DNA from: Pantoea eucalypti
GTDB taxonomy: Bacteria; Pseudomonadota; Gammaproteobacteria; Enterobacterales; Enterobacteriaceae
Direction: 5' to 3'
DNA length: 64,000 nt
NCBI RefSeq assembly: GCF_009646115.1
Contig: NZ_CP045720.1
Span: 2,356,001 to 2,420,000, forward strand
A model generated the notes under the pieces. That model ran no database searches. It was not told the DNA's origin and saw nothing but the letters and a program-made list of their open reading frames with translations. Shown here one piece after another: positions 8,023-16,840 of the stretch; positions within the stretch are counted from its first letter, which is position 1, and every line of letters starts with the position of its first letter. Position numbers and translations under genes: made by a program.

Positions 8023-10136
8023 TGCGCGCCTCACTTCGCCTGCTGTTAACACATCGCCTGCTGTGGAGTTTTATTGGCGTTACGGCGCTGAGCTGCCTGG
8101 TCTGGATGCTCGGCCCGTTCTGGTCATGGGGCCAGTCACGCCCCCTGGAACCGGTTCTGCCCCGCCAGCTCACCGTAGGTGCGCTCTATTTTCTCTGGAT
8201 CCTGTTTCAACTCATTCCGTCGCTTTATCGTGCCTGGTTTAACAGTCGCTTACTGACCCAACTTCAGCTGTCGGATAACGACGATCCTGCCGAGCGCCAG
8301 ATGACAGATGAGCGGCTCAACCAGCGCTTCAGCGAAGCCGCGTTGCAGCTGAAACGCACGCAGTTTGGACGCCGTCACAGCGGCAGTTTACTGTCTCGCT
8401 TTAACGCCAATTATCTCTACCAGCTCCCCTGGTATCTGGTGATGGGTGCGCCCGGTGCCGGTAAAACTACCGCGCTGTTTAATGCCGGTCTTGAGTTTCC
8501 GCTCACTGACACCCTGGGCCAGCAGGCGATTCGTGGCGTTGGCGGCACCCGCAACTGCGACTGGTGGTTTACTGACAGTGCAGTGCTGATCGATACCGCC
8601 GGACGGTATGCGTTGCAGGAAAGCCAGCGCGTGCGCGATGCTGCGGAGTGGCACAGCTTTATCAATCTGCTGAAACGCTATCGCACTCGTCAGCCGATCA
8701 ACGGTGTCATCATGACCATTAGCGTTGCCGATCTGCTGAGTGATTCCGCCGAGGCGCGTTTCGCCCAGGCCAGCGCGCTGCGCGAGCGGATGGCGGAACT
8801 GCATCAGCAGACCGGCATTCACTTCCCGGTCTATGTGATGGTCACTAAAACCGACCTGCTGAAAGGTTTTATGAGCTACTTTGGCTCTATGGATAAAGCG
8901 CGGCGTGACGCTATCTGGGGCTTCACCTTTAACTGGGATTCGGGTAAGCCGCACAAAGATGACTGGCACCGCAATTTTGGCGAGCAGTTCCAGCGGCTGG
9001 AAGAGAATCTCCAGCAGCATCTGTCAGGACAGATGACCCAGGAGCGCGATCTGAACGCGCGTGCAGAGTGCTTCCTCTTCCCGCAGGAGTTTGCCTCACT
9101 GCGTCCACTCCTGAACGAATATCTGGATATCGTTTTTTCTGAGCATCAGGATGCGGTCGCCTGGAGCCCGCGTGGCCTGTTTTTCACCAGTGGCACGCAG
9201 GAAGGCCTGCCGTTTGACCGGGTGATGGGAGAACTGAGCCGCAAACTGCAGTTACGTCAGGCGGGCGATCACTCCATTGCGGCCTGGGACAGTGTTAACC
9301 GCAACAGTCCGATTCCGGGCAACAAAGGCCAGAGCTTCTTTATTCGTGACCTGCTCAGCGATCTGATTTTCAAAGAAAGCGGTCTGGCGGGCAGTAATCG
9401 TCGCTGGGAGTACCGTAATCAGCTGTTCCACTGGATTGGCTATGGCGTACTGGCCGGTGCACTTCTGATCGCCTCCAGCCTTTGGAGCCTCAGCTACTAT
9501 CAGAATCAACATTATCTGCAACAGGTTGCCGCGCGGGTACCGGCGATACGCGAGCAGAGTCAGCAGGTGATTCATCAGCCTGCTGATAATATTTTTGATC
9601 TGCTACCCTTTCTGAACAACCTGGTAAAGCTACCGCTCTCAGAACGTTTTTCTCTCGATAATCCACCGCTTACCATGCGGGCGGGTTTATATCGCGGTAG
9701 CCAGGTCAGCGATGCCGCCTGGGTGCTTTATCAAAATGCGCTTAAGTCTTTATTGCTGCCGCGGGTAGCACAGCAGATCACTAACATTCTGCGTAACGAT
9801 CCCGGTGATGATAACGCTTACAGCCGCAATGCGCTGCGCGCCTATCAGATGCTTTATCAGCCGCGAAACTACGATGGCGAATTTTTGCGGGCCTGGCTGC
9901 TGCAAAATTTACAGCGTTCACTGCCCGACACAGTAAGCGCCCGCGATCTGCAGCAACTCGACTGGCACCTGAGCCAGTTGCTGGACCAACAGATTCAGTC
10001 ATCGCCTTATGCACGGGATAATGCATTAATGATGCGTAAGCTGGCGGAGAATCTGAACATTGCGGGCCAGAAAGGTGACATGCTGGCGGTTACGCCGCTG
10101 CACCAGGCCCCGCCATCACACTCGCAAAGCGAGTAA
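8022..10136 (+). CDS. tssM: Short TssM/IcmF-like T6SS inner-membrane NTPase
   Basis: The 704-residue protein starts with two transmembrane helices (about 12-32 and 51-67), then the IcmF NTPase domain with Walker A GAPGAGKTT at 142-150 and Walker B-like VLIDTAGRY. A third membrane helix follows near residue 475-495 (GYGVLAGALLIASSLWSLS). Usual TssM proteins have 1100-1300 residues; the long C-terminal periplasmic part, including the region that contacts TssJ, is absent. The stop is followed by a clean ribosome-binding site and tagF, so this looks like a genuine short form rather than a frameshift. Confidence 0.88.
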   Translation: MRASLRLLLTHRLLWSFIGVTALSCLVWMLGPFWSWGQSRPLEPVLPRQLTVGALYFLWILFQLIPSLYRAWFNSRLLTQLQLSDNDDPAERQMTDERLNQRFSEAALQLKRTQFGRRHSGSLLSRFNANYLYQLPWYLVMGAPGAGKTTALFNAGLEFPLTDTLGQQAIRGVGGTRNCDWWFTDSAVLIDTAGRYALQESQRVRDAAEWHSFINLLKRYRTRQPINGVIMTISVADLLSDSAEARFAQASALRERMAELHQQTGIHFPVYVMVTKTDLLKGFMSYFGSMDKARRDAIWGFTFNWDSGKPHKDDWHRNFGEQFQRLEENLQQHLSGQMTQERDLNARAECFLFPQEFASLRPLLNEYLDIVFSEHQDAVAWSPRGLFFTSGTQEGLPFDRVMGELSRKLQLRQAGDHSIAAWDSVNRNSPIPGNKGQSFFIRDLLSDLIFKESGLAGSNRRWEYRNQLFHWIGYGVLAGALLIASSLWSLSYYQNQHYLQQVAARVPAIREQSQQVIHQPADNIFDLLPFLNNLVKLPLSERFSLDNPPLTMRAGLYRGSQVSDAAWVLYQNALKSLLLPRVAQQITNILRNDPGDDNAYSRNALRAYQMLYQPRNYDGEFLRAWLLQNLQRSLPDTVSARDLQQLDWHLSQLLDQQIQSSPYARDNALMMRKLAENLNIAGQKGDMLAVTPLHQAPPSHSQSE

Positions 10137-10149
10137 CGGTGAGGTGAAT

Positions 10150-10848
10150 ATGGCTGCTTACATCGCCCCCGGCTGGTATGGCAAACTGCCATCGACCGGT
10201 GACTTTTTGCACCGTCGGCTGAGCGAGCAACAGATTAGCCCCTGGAATCACTGGTTCCAGCAGGGATTGATGCACTGGCATCAGCAGGCGTGGTCCAGTA
10301 GCGCGAACTTCCTTCACGCGCCAGTGTGGAATTTTGTCCTGCCGGTGACCGCGACCCGACCCCAGATACAGATGGGCTGTTTACTGCCCTCCTGTGACCG
10401 TGTTGGACGCGCCTGGCCGCTTCTGGCACTGCACAGCTTTTCACTGGCGCAGTGGCATCCGGCCCAACTGACCATCTCTGGTGACTGGTTTCAGGATCTG
10501 GGCGCGACGCTGTTACAGGCTGTTCAGACCCCGCTGGATGGTGAGCAGTTAGAGCAGCAGATTCAGGCATTGCCGCCGCTGCTGGTTCCCGCCAGAAAGC
10601 CTTCTGAAATTATGGATGTGCTCGGCTTTCAGGATCTGCCCTGCACGCTGAGCTGGCGTGAAGTGGCTGAACGCTTTGACCCTCAGCAGCACATGAGCTA
10701 CTGGTGGAGTAATCGTAGTGATGGGTTTGTCCATGCGACCCACAAGCACAGCGGCAATCTCACTGCGCAACTGTTTTCGTTACTGTTCAACCCGGCGGCA
10801 GGTTCACTGCCGGGACGTAATGGCCTCTATCCTCCGATGTTCGAGTGA
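10150..10848 (+). CDS. tagF: TagF: T6SS-associated post-translational regulator
   Basis: The 232-residue protein starts with AAYIAPGWYGKLPSTGDFLHRRL, the hallmark N-terminus of the TagF family (ImpM/SciT). A GCLLPSCDRVGRAWPL segment and a late YWWSNRSDGF motif also fit. TagF proteins restrain T6SS assembly and act opposite the threonine phosphorylation pathway, whose kinase, phosphatase and FHA protein are encoded just downstream. ATG 10150 follows GAGGTGAAT; the upstream open frame overlaps tssM and is not used. Confidence 0.88.
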   Translation: MAAYIAPGWYGKLPSTGDFLHRRLSEQQISPWNHWFQQGLMHWHQQAWSSSANFLHAPVWNFVLPVTATRPQIQMGCLLPSCDRVGRAWPLLALHSFSLAQWHPAQLTISGDWFQDLGATLLQAVQTPLDGEQLEQQIQALPPLLVPARKPSEIMDVLGFQDLPCTLSWREVAERFDPQQHMSYWWSNRSDGFVHATHKHSGNLTAQLFSLLFNPAAGSLPGRNGLYPPMFE

Positions 10849-10884
10849 GGCCGGATGCGTTTGCTGTTTAATCTGGGATAACTC

Positions 10885-12021
10885 ATGCAATTTACCATTG
10901 TGCAAAGCACCGCGGATTTTCCGGTCAAAAGCGTTGCGTTTCAACCGCCTGGGGGCACCATTGGCCGCAGTCAGGACAACGATCTGGTGCTGCCTGATGA
11001 GACGCGGGCTATTTCGCGTCTGCAGGCACTGGTTCACCTGTCACATGACGGAGAGTGTCGCCTGACCAATCAGGGCAGCGTGACGCCGGTAGAACATAAC
11101 GGCATCGCCCTGGGGCGCGGCATGCAGGTGCTTCTGAAGCATGGCGATGCGTTGCGCATCGGTGACTATGCCCTGGAAGTGCGTGATCCCGCCTGCAATG
11201 ACGCGCGAAACGATCCCCTGGCGCTGTTTGCTGGCGACAGCGCCGAGCCTGCAAACCCGCTGGGCATTCACGAACATCATGAAGTTGAGGATCGGCTGCT
11301 GGTCAACGATTCTCCTCCTTTACGCCACGAGCGCCACAACGATGCGCGTCTGGCCATCGATCCGCAGGCCAGTGAGCCGCAGAAAGCGTTCATGACACAG
11401 CCGGTGGATCAGGATCGGCTCATCGCCGCACTGCTGGACGGCATGGGGCTCAGCAATGTGCATGCCACACCGATTGACGAAGAGCAGATGCGGATTACTG
11501 GCCGGATGCTGAGCCTGTTTTCTCAGGGCACCGTGGCACTGCTCTCGTCGCGATCCATTCTCAAGCGTGGCGTAAAAGCAGACATGACGATGATCCTGAA
11601 CGAAGCCAATAATCCGTTCAAGATCCTGCCCTCCGGTAAAACTGTATTGATGCAGATGTACCAGAGCCAGATGCCCGGTTTTATGCCGCCGGAACAGGCA
11701 GTACGTGATGCACTGGTCGATTTGCAGGCCCACCAGCTGGGCATGATTGCCGGTATCCGCGCCATTATTGCGGCAATGCTGCAATCCTTTAATCCACAGC
11801 GTCTGGAAGAGCAGGCGCGTGCCGATGGCGTGGTATCAAAGCTGCCATTTTCCACCGTCAAAAAGGCGGCGCTGTGGGACTACTTCATGCGTAATTACCA
11901 GCGAACTGCCGGTGAGATTGAAGATGATTTCCACACGCTGTTTGGCGAGGCCTTTCTTCATGCCTATGACATGGAGGTGAATCAGTACAAGGACTCGCAG
12001 ACGCGGGTAGATGAAACATGA
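10885..12021 (+). CDS. T6SS FHA-domain protein (Fha/TagH-like)
   Basis: The 378-residue protein has an N-terminal FHA domain (about 1-95) with the phosphothreonine-binding landmarks GGTIGRSQDNDLVLPD and ISRLQALVH. A charged linker follows, then a C-terminal T6SS-FHA domain (about 185-370; RSILKRGVKADMTMI, NNPFKILPSGKTVL). Fha proteins are the phosphorylated scaffold that recruits TssL/TssM activity in the PpkA/PppA pathway. The stop overlaps the phosphatase start by four bases (ATGA). Confidence 0.88.
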   Translation: MQFTIVQSTADFPVKSVAFQPPGGTIGRSQDNDLVLPDETRAISRLQALVHLSHDGECRLTNQGSVTPVEHNGIALGRGMQVLLKHGDALRIGDYALEVRDPACNDARNDPLALFAGDSAEPANPLGIHEHHEVEDRLLVNDSPPLRHERHNDARLAIDPQASEPQKAFMTQPVDQDRLIAALLDGMGLSNVHATPIDEEQMRITGRMLSLFSQGTVALLSSRSILKRGVKADMTMILNEANNPFKILPSGKTVLMQMYQSQMPGFMPPEQAVRDALVDLQAHQLGMIAGIRAIIAAMLQSFNPQRLEEQARADGVVSKLPFSTVKKAALWDYFMRNYQRTAGEIEDDFHTLFGEAFLHAYDMEVNQYKDSQTRVDET

Positions 12022-12794
12022 AAATTGTTTTTGCCAGCCGCTGCCAGCAGGGCTTACGCGATGAAAATCAGGATCGCACCGGCACGGCGCTGGATGAGCA
12101 TAAAGCCTGTTTTGTGGTCTGCGATGGCGTAGCCGGTTTGCCTGGCGGGGAGATCGCGGCGCAGCTGGTGCGCGACACCCTGCTCAGCCAGATAGAGGCG
12201 CATGACGGTTTTACGCCGGAAATGACCCGTCAGGCGATTGAGCAGTGCCGCCTGGCGCTGCACGAGGCACAGGGTAAAAATCCGAAATATTCACGCATGA
12301 GTACGACGCTGGCGGCCCTGTTTATTGACCGCCATAAACAACGTGCATGGTGGGCGCATGCAGGTGACAGCCGGGTTTACCACTTCCGCCGCGGCGCGCT
12401 TCATGAGGTAACACGGGATCACAGTCTGGCCCAGCAACTGAAAGATGCAGGCTATGAAAATACCGGCATTAACAGTAATTTACTCTATAATGCGCTCGGC
12501 GCTGAGCCGTCTCGCTTAGTGAGCTTTTCAGAAGAGATTGCGCTGGAAGATGGCGATGCTTTTCTGGTTTGTACCGACGGCTTCTGGCTGAATCTGACCA
12601 GTGATGAAATGGAACAGGCGCTGCGCATGGTGAATGCGTGTGAAGAGTGGCTGGCTTTGATGGAACAGGCGGTGAGCCGCAACGTGAAGAAAGATAATCT
12701 CAGCGCACTGGCGGTCTGGATTGGTGAGCCAGAAGAAGCAACATTGCTTTATTCACTGGCTGATTCGGCGCGCTTTCTGCCGCCTCGTTTTTGA
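12018..12794 (+). CDS. PP2C-type Ser/Thr phosphatase (PppA-like)
   Basis: The 258-residue protein carries the PP2C motifs in order: RDENQDR (metal-binding Asp near residue 17-20), FVVCDGVAGLPGG, SRMSTTLAALFI, WAHAGDSRVYHF, TRDHSLAQQL, LVCTDGFW and KKDNLSALAV. All metal-coordinating Asp positions appear present, so it should be active. It would dephosphorylate the FHA protein and reset the kinase encoded two genes downstream. Confidence 0.9.
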   Translation: MKIVFASRCQQGLRDENQDRTGTALDEHKACFVVCDGVAGLPGGEIAAQLVRDTLLSQIEAHDGFTPEMTRQAIEQCRLALHEAQGKNPKYSRMSTTLAALFIDRHKQRAWWAHAGDSRVYHFRRGALHEVTRDHSLAQQLKDAGYENTGINSNLLYNALGAEPSRLVSFSEEIALEDGDAFLVCTDGFWLNLTSDEMEQALRMVNACEEWLALMEQAVSRNVKKDNLSALAVWIGEPEEATLLYSLADSARFLPPRF

Positions 12795-12808
12795 TTCCAA
12801 GGATCCTT

Positions 12809-13762
12809 ATGAAACTGTGGTTGCCCGGCATCATCACCCTGCTGATTGCCTTTAATGCCCAGGCTGAAAATTATCGGGTGGTCTACTCCCCCAGCCTGGC
12901 GCTGGAGGTCTACATCGATAATGTGGTGAGCAAAGCGCCCGACGACTGGTGTAAAGAGACGCTGCCGCTGCGCATCGTCTCCGGTAAAAGTAAGGATTCC
13001 GCCGTGCTGACCACCTTTTTACCGCGCGTCGGCACCCTGCTCGCCAATCAGTGCGGATTACTGGATGAACTGCCCTGGCAGATGACCAACAAAGAAGGTG
13101 GCGTCATGGCCAGCGGCAGCGCAAGCAAGTTGCAGAACTGGCGCCCTATTGTGATGGCGGATGCCACCGTTAGCGCCAGTGACAGCAACGCCGCACCACT
13201 TGACCTGTCACGGCCTGCCAATAGCACGCCGCTGCAACATTTTGATCTCCCCAGCGGCTGTCACTTCCGCACCGCTTGGAATGAAAATGCTCAGACGCTG
13301 TTTATACCGGACGTCAGCAAGCAGCACTGCTCGCCGGATGGCTGGGCTGAGGGCAAGAGTGAGCTGACGCTGGTGACCCCGGAACATCCCACGCCGGTCG
13401 CTGTCACCTTCTATCAGGGCTATCCCATCGCCAACCTGGCGATTCCGGACAGCAAGCTTGAGGTCATCGCCGCTAATAATCAGCGCATGATTGTGACCCG
13501 CCCGGACGCCTCAGATAGCTGGCTGGTCCTGCCCTTTGATGCACGACAACATGTCTGGCGCTTCAATGGCGCACTGTTGATTAAAATGGATAAGAATGCT
13601 GCGCAGCAGAATGCTGACGCGGTGAAATCGCGAGTCGATACCTTGCGCAGCCAGTGGGCGCCCTATTTCATGCCACAGCAAAAAGTGAATGTGTTACTTA
13701 TCGACACCCTGCACGCGGATCTGGTTGATCCTGCCATTGGTGCCTGGCGTAACATCAATTAA
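12809..13762 (+). CDS. Exported protein of unknown function in the T6-like cluster
   Basis: The 317-residue product begins with a Sec signal peptide (KLWLPGIITLLIAFNAQA, cleavage expected after AQA), so it is periplasmic. Four cysteines (in DDWCKE, ANQCGL, SGCHFR, KQHCSPDG) could make disulfides. No catalytic family is recognised. ATG 12809 follows AAGGATCC; a TTG at 12791 in frame would add six residues before the signal and is less likely. Its place between phosphatase and kinase suggests it is the periplasmic partner or sensor for the membrane-spanning kinase, which is inference. Confidence 0.75.
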   Translation: MKLWLPGIITLLIAFNAQAENYRVVYSPSLALEVYIDNVVSKAPDDWCKETLPLRIVSGKSKDSAVLTTFLPRVGTLLANQCGLLDELPWQMTNKEGGVMASGSASKLQNWRPIVMADATVSASDSNAAPLDLSRPANSTPLQHFDLPSGCHFRTAWNENAQTLFIPDVSKQHCSPDGWAEGKSELTLVTPEHPTPVAVTFYQGYPIANLAIPDSKLEVIAANNQRMIVTRPDASDSWLVLPFDARQHVWRFNGALLIKMDKNAAQQNADAVKSRVDTLRSQWAPYFMPQQKVNVLLIDTLHADLVDPAIGAWRNIN

Positions 13763-13806
13763 TTACCGCGCAGCCTGGCAATCAGGCCGTGTACAGAGAG
13801 TTCACT

Positions 13807-15237
13807 ATGTCGGCAAATGATAATACGAAAACTGTTCCGAATGCCCTGCCTGACGGCTACCGTTTTAATGAGTTTGAGATCAAGGAAGTCATCGGAGGCG
13901 GTGGCTTCGGCATTGTCTATCGCGCCTGGGATCACCAGCTCGAACGCACAATTGCTATAAAAGAGTATATGCCGGTGTCGCTGGCGGTTCGTGCCGCCGA
14001 TTTGTCACTGGAACTGCGCGGAGAGCGTTTTCAGAAACTGTTTAATGCCGGACTGAACAGCTTTATTCAGGAGGCGCGTCTGCTGGCCCGATTTAATCAT
14101 CCGGGACTGCTGCACGTGCTGCGCTTCTGGGAGCAGAACGGCACGGCCTATATGGGCACGCTCTACTACAGTGGCATGACGCTCAAAGAGTGGCAGGTTA
14201 CCAGCCCGGCGTCGATTTCTGAAGCCTGGATCCGCCGTCTGCTGCCGCCGCTGCTGGGTGCTATCAGCACGATTCATCAGGCTGGCTATCTGCATCGCGA
14301 TATCTCCCTCGACAACATTCAGCTTCAGGAGAATCAGCTGCCCGTACTGCTGGACTTCGGCTCGGCGCGTAAGGAGATCGGCAACCTCTCTGACGAAACG
14401 GAGATCATGCTTAAGCCTGGCTTTGCACCCATCGAACAGTACAGCGAAGAGGGTGAAGTTGAACAGGGACCCTGGACGGATATCTACGCCCTGGGCGCGG
14501 TGCTGCATAGCCTGATTACCGGTAATCCCCCGCCGGTGAGCGTGGTGCGCTGCATTGAAGATAATTATCAGCCGCTGGTGGAACGCCAGCCGGAAGGCTA
14601 CTCGCTGCCGCTGCTGCACGCCATTGACTGCGCGCTGGCCATGAAACCTGGTGATCGCCCGCAAACCATCGACGCCTTTGCCGCACTGATCGATCTGCCG
14701 GTCAGTGATGTTGAGGCCGTGGTCAACAGTTTCCCGGTGCCGGGCGAGCCGCCGGTTATGCCGATCGAAGAGGTCGTTGAGGCGGCTCCGCCGGTTGTGA
14801 TGGCGATGAATCATGCAGCCGCCGCAGCGGAGCCTGTTACCCCGCGTGCGGTGCGCAAATTGTCACCTGTCTTGCTGAGCCTGGCGGCCGTGGCTATCCT
14901 GGCGGTGGTCGTCGCCATCTGGCTGGCTAATCGCCACACGGCAATGCCAGATGTGGTCAGCAACAGCTCAGCCGTGACGCATCCGGCACCTGCATCGACG
15001 CCGCCAGCCGCAGCCGTTCCTGCCGCGCTGGCGACGGTCTATCTGAAGCTGGAAAGCGGTGAAAGCGTAGTGCTCAACGGACAGCAGGTCGAGGTGAAGC
15101 CTGGCAGCAGCGGATTTGCCGCGCTGAATCTGGCGGCCGGGCAGTACAAAATAGACGTTCAAAATGGCAGTGAGACGCATACCCAATCCCTGACCATTGA
15201 TAAGCCTGGAACCTGGCTTATCAATCCGGGCAAGTAA
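13807..15237 (+). CDS. Membrane-anchored Ser/Thr protein kinase (PpkA-like)
   Basis: The 476-residue protein has a full eukaryotic-like kinase domain: Gly-rich loop VIGGGGFGIVY at 29-38, ATP-binding Lys52 in AIKEYMP, catalytic HRD at 163-165, and DFG at 183-185. One transmembrane helix follows near 357-378 (LSLAAVAILAVVVAIWLA). A Pro/Ala linker leads to a small C-terminal periplasmic domain with VYLKLESGESVVLNGQQV. This layout resembles T6SS PpkA kinases, which phosphorylate Fha. The ATG at 13807 has a GAGAG site; an in-frame GTG at 13789 is a weaker option. Confidence 0.9.
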   Translation: MSANDNTKTVPNALPDGYRFNEFEIKEVIGGGGFGIVYRAWDHQLERTIAIKEYMPVSLAVRAADLSLELRGERFQKLFNAGLNSFIQEARLLARFNHPGLLHVLRFWEQNGTAYMGTLYYSGMTLKEWQVTSPASISEAWIRRLLPPLLGAISTIHQAGYLHRDISLDNIQLQENQLPVLLDFGSARKEIGNLSDETEIMLKPGFAPIEQYSEEGEVEQGPWTDIYALGAVLHSLITGNPPPVSVVRCIEDNYQPLVERQPEGYSLPLLHAIDCALAMKPGDRPQTIDAFAALIDLPVSDVEAVVNSFPVPGEPPVMPIEEVVEAAPPVVMAMNHAAAAAEPVTPRAVRKLSPVLLSLAAVAILAVVVAIWLANRHTAMPDVVSNSSAVTHPAPASTPPAAAVPAALATVYLKLESGESVVLNGQQVEVKPGSSGFAALNLAAGQYKIDVQNGSETHTQSLTIDKPGTWLINPGK

Positions 15238-15253
15238 TCCCCGGATCGATCGT

Positions 15254-15282
15254 AAAAGGGCGCGACAGTGTCGCGCCCTTTT
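15254..15282 (+). terminator. Intrinsic terminator after the T6-like cluster
   Basis: AAAAGGGCGCGAC-agt-GTCGCGCCCTTTT is a strong GC stem with A and T flanks, 17 bp after the kinase stop. It can work in both directions and also lies just beyond the chaC stop. Confidence 0.85.
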
Positions 15283-15322
15283 CTATGCGGCTTCTGCGCT
15301 GCTGATTCGCCTGTGGCCTGAT

Positions 15323-15997
15323 TCAGGCCTGTTTGAGACAGGATTGCTGCAGCGTCCGCACCTGATGCGCCAGCCGGCTCAGGCTCTCTTCCTCCATGCC
15401 ACGACGGGTGAGTTCCTCTTCCAGTGCAAACAGATACTGCGCATTCGAACCCAGCGGGCCGCTGGCCGCAGCAATGAGCGGCGCAATCGCCTCCGGGCAG
15501 GAGTCCGATTCATAAAGCGGATGACGTGGATCCATAATAAAGGTCAGCGCAGTCACGCTGCGGCCATCCTCCAGCTGTAATTCGCACCAGGTCGGTAAAT
15601 AGCAGCCGGTGATCATCTCACGCTTCCACAGCAGCGCCAGCTCTTCATGTAAGCGCGCTTCCGGCAGACGAAATGCCAGTCCGGTTGTGCGGCCACCCTG
15701 TTTCAGCGCCAGCATGCGCCCCGGATGCGTGGCAGTGCCACGTCCCGCGATCAGCCGCAGGCAGAAAGCACGATGCCAGCCCTCCAGCGAACCGGATGCA
15801 ACTTCATCCGCCTCAAAAATCGGGTTCCACATCAGTGAGCCGTAACCAAAGATCCAGACAGGGCTGTGATCGGGACGGCAGGCCAGCGTGGCGGCCAGCG
15901 AGGCGGCGCGCTGCTCGCAACTCCAGAGTAGCGTCTCATCGATATCCCCGAATGATGTTTTACAATCCGCTTTTAATAGAAATTCCCGGGTAAGCAA
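15323..15997 (-). CDS. chaC: ChaC glutathione-specific gamma-glutamylcyclotransferase
   Basis: The protein matches E. coli ChaC closely: PVWIFGYGSLMWNP (substrate-binding YGSL), WHRAFCLRLIAGRGTA, and MITGCYLPTWCELQL are all present. It degrades glutathione to 5-oxoproline and Cys-Gly. The frame is open from ATG 16078, but a TTG at 15997 has a near-perfect GAGGAGGT ribosome-binding site four bases upstream and yields MLTREFLLKADCKT, which aligns with the E. coli start MITRDFLMNADCKT. I therefore choose TTG 15997 (224 residues; E. coli about 231). Confidence 0.9.
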   Translation of the reverse strand: MLTREFLLKADCKTSFGDIDETLLWSCEQRAASLAATLACRPDHSPVWIFGYGSLMWNPIFEADEVASGSLEGWHRAFCLRLIAGRGTATHPGRMLALKQGGRTTGLAFRLPEARLHEELALLWKREMITGCYLPTWCELQLEDGRSVTALTFIMDPRHPLYESDSCPEAIAPLIAAASGPLGSNAQYLFALEEELTRRGMEEESLSRLAHQVRTLQQSCLKQA

Positions 15998-16169
15998 TGC
16001 GACCTCCTCAACGTCATCGGCGTCCTGCGAAAGTGCTCCTGTAACATGATCTCCAAAACGGCGCTGCGTTTCGTTCATTAAATTGACATTAATCTATTTA
16101 CGCGCGGGGTTTCAAGCGTGATTCCGGTCGCAGGTTAAAAAAAACCAGATAAACCTGATAGCGAAGTCG

Positions 16170-16201
16170 AAAAAAAGGGCTGGATAATCCTGGCCCTTTG
16201 A
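16170..16201 (-). terminator. Intrinsic terminator after chaB
   Basis: On the minus strand AAAGGGC, an inner GGAT..ATCC, then GCCCTTT followed by a T-run forms a hairpin just downstream of the chaB stop. It separates chaB from chaC. Confidence 0.7.
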
Positions 16202-16223
16202 CGTGAACAGACTAGCAAGGCGA

Positions 16224-16454
16224 TTACGCTTTAGGATGCCACTTATCGTCATTCCCTTTTTCATACTCTTTTTTCACGGCTGACCAGGCGACCTTATGCG
16301 CCACTTCTTCCCGCGAATCATCGCCGCGTCGATCTTCCGCCTCTTTATATTGATCCCACGCACTATTAAATGCCTGCTGATAGATATCCTGCGCATGCGC
16401 AGGAAGCACGTGCTTAACGTTGTCGGGTAAGTCGGTTCGTTTATCGTAAGGCAT
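16224..16454 (-). CDS. chaB: ChaB family protein
   Basis: The 76-residue protein has the ChaB pattern: MPYDKRTDLPDNVKHVLPAH, then AQDIYQQAFNSAWDQY and a Lys/Trp-rich end with VAWSAVKKEYEKG. ChaB is a small cytoplasmic protein encoded near the ChaA antiporter in enterics; a regulatory role is assumed but not well established. It diverges from chaA here. Confidence 0.92.
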   Translation of the reverse strand: MPYDKRTDLPDNVKHVLPAHAQDIYQQAFNSAWDQYKEAEDRRGDDSREEVAHKVAWSAVKKEYEKGNDDKWHPKA

Positions 16455-16840
16455 AATTTTTCCTCTGTTTATCGTCGCGGTTTAGTGTTTCTGGTTAAGC
16501 CTGGCGCAACAGTAAAAAAACGCAAACCTGTACTTATCGTCACTTCAGTTTAAAAATATGAGCCCATCCCTGAAATTTAGATTAAAATGCCATTTTTGTG
16601 ACATATATCGTCAGGATAGGTGCATAGGTCAAACTTGTTGTATCCTGATTAATATTGCAATATTCCAGATAACATCAGGTTAATATCATTTCAAAAGGTT
16701 ATTGCACTTAAGTAAAAACCAGTAAATTTCTCCTGTCAGGGCCGGTGAAAAGATAAACTGCGCACTGCCCTAAAACTGATTATATTTCTAACAGCAGCCC
16801 CCGCTGTGTCCGGATAATCATTAACCAGAGAGGATGGTGA
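16455..16840. promoter_or_regulatory. Divergent chaB/chaA control region with a perfect palindrome
   Basis: These 386 bp hold no gene. They are AT-rich and include a perfect 14-bp palindrome AATATTGCAATATT at 16651-16664, flanked by CCTGATT and by CAGGTTAATATC. Both divergent promoters should be here. I could not assign exact -10/-35 boxes. A GAGAGGATGGTGA ribosome-binding site precedes chaA. Confidence 0.5.

Noticed and set aside
10100..10160. tssM short because of a frameshift near its end
   Set aside because: The stop is followed at normal distance by a good ribosome-binding site and tagF. There is no TssM-like sequence in other frames downstream.
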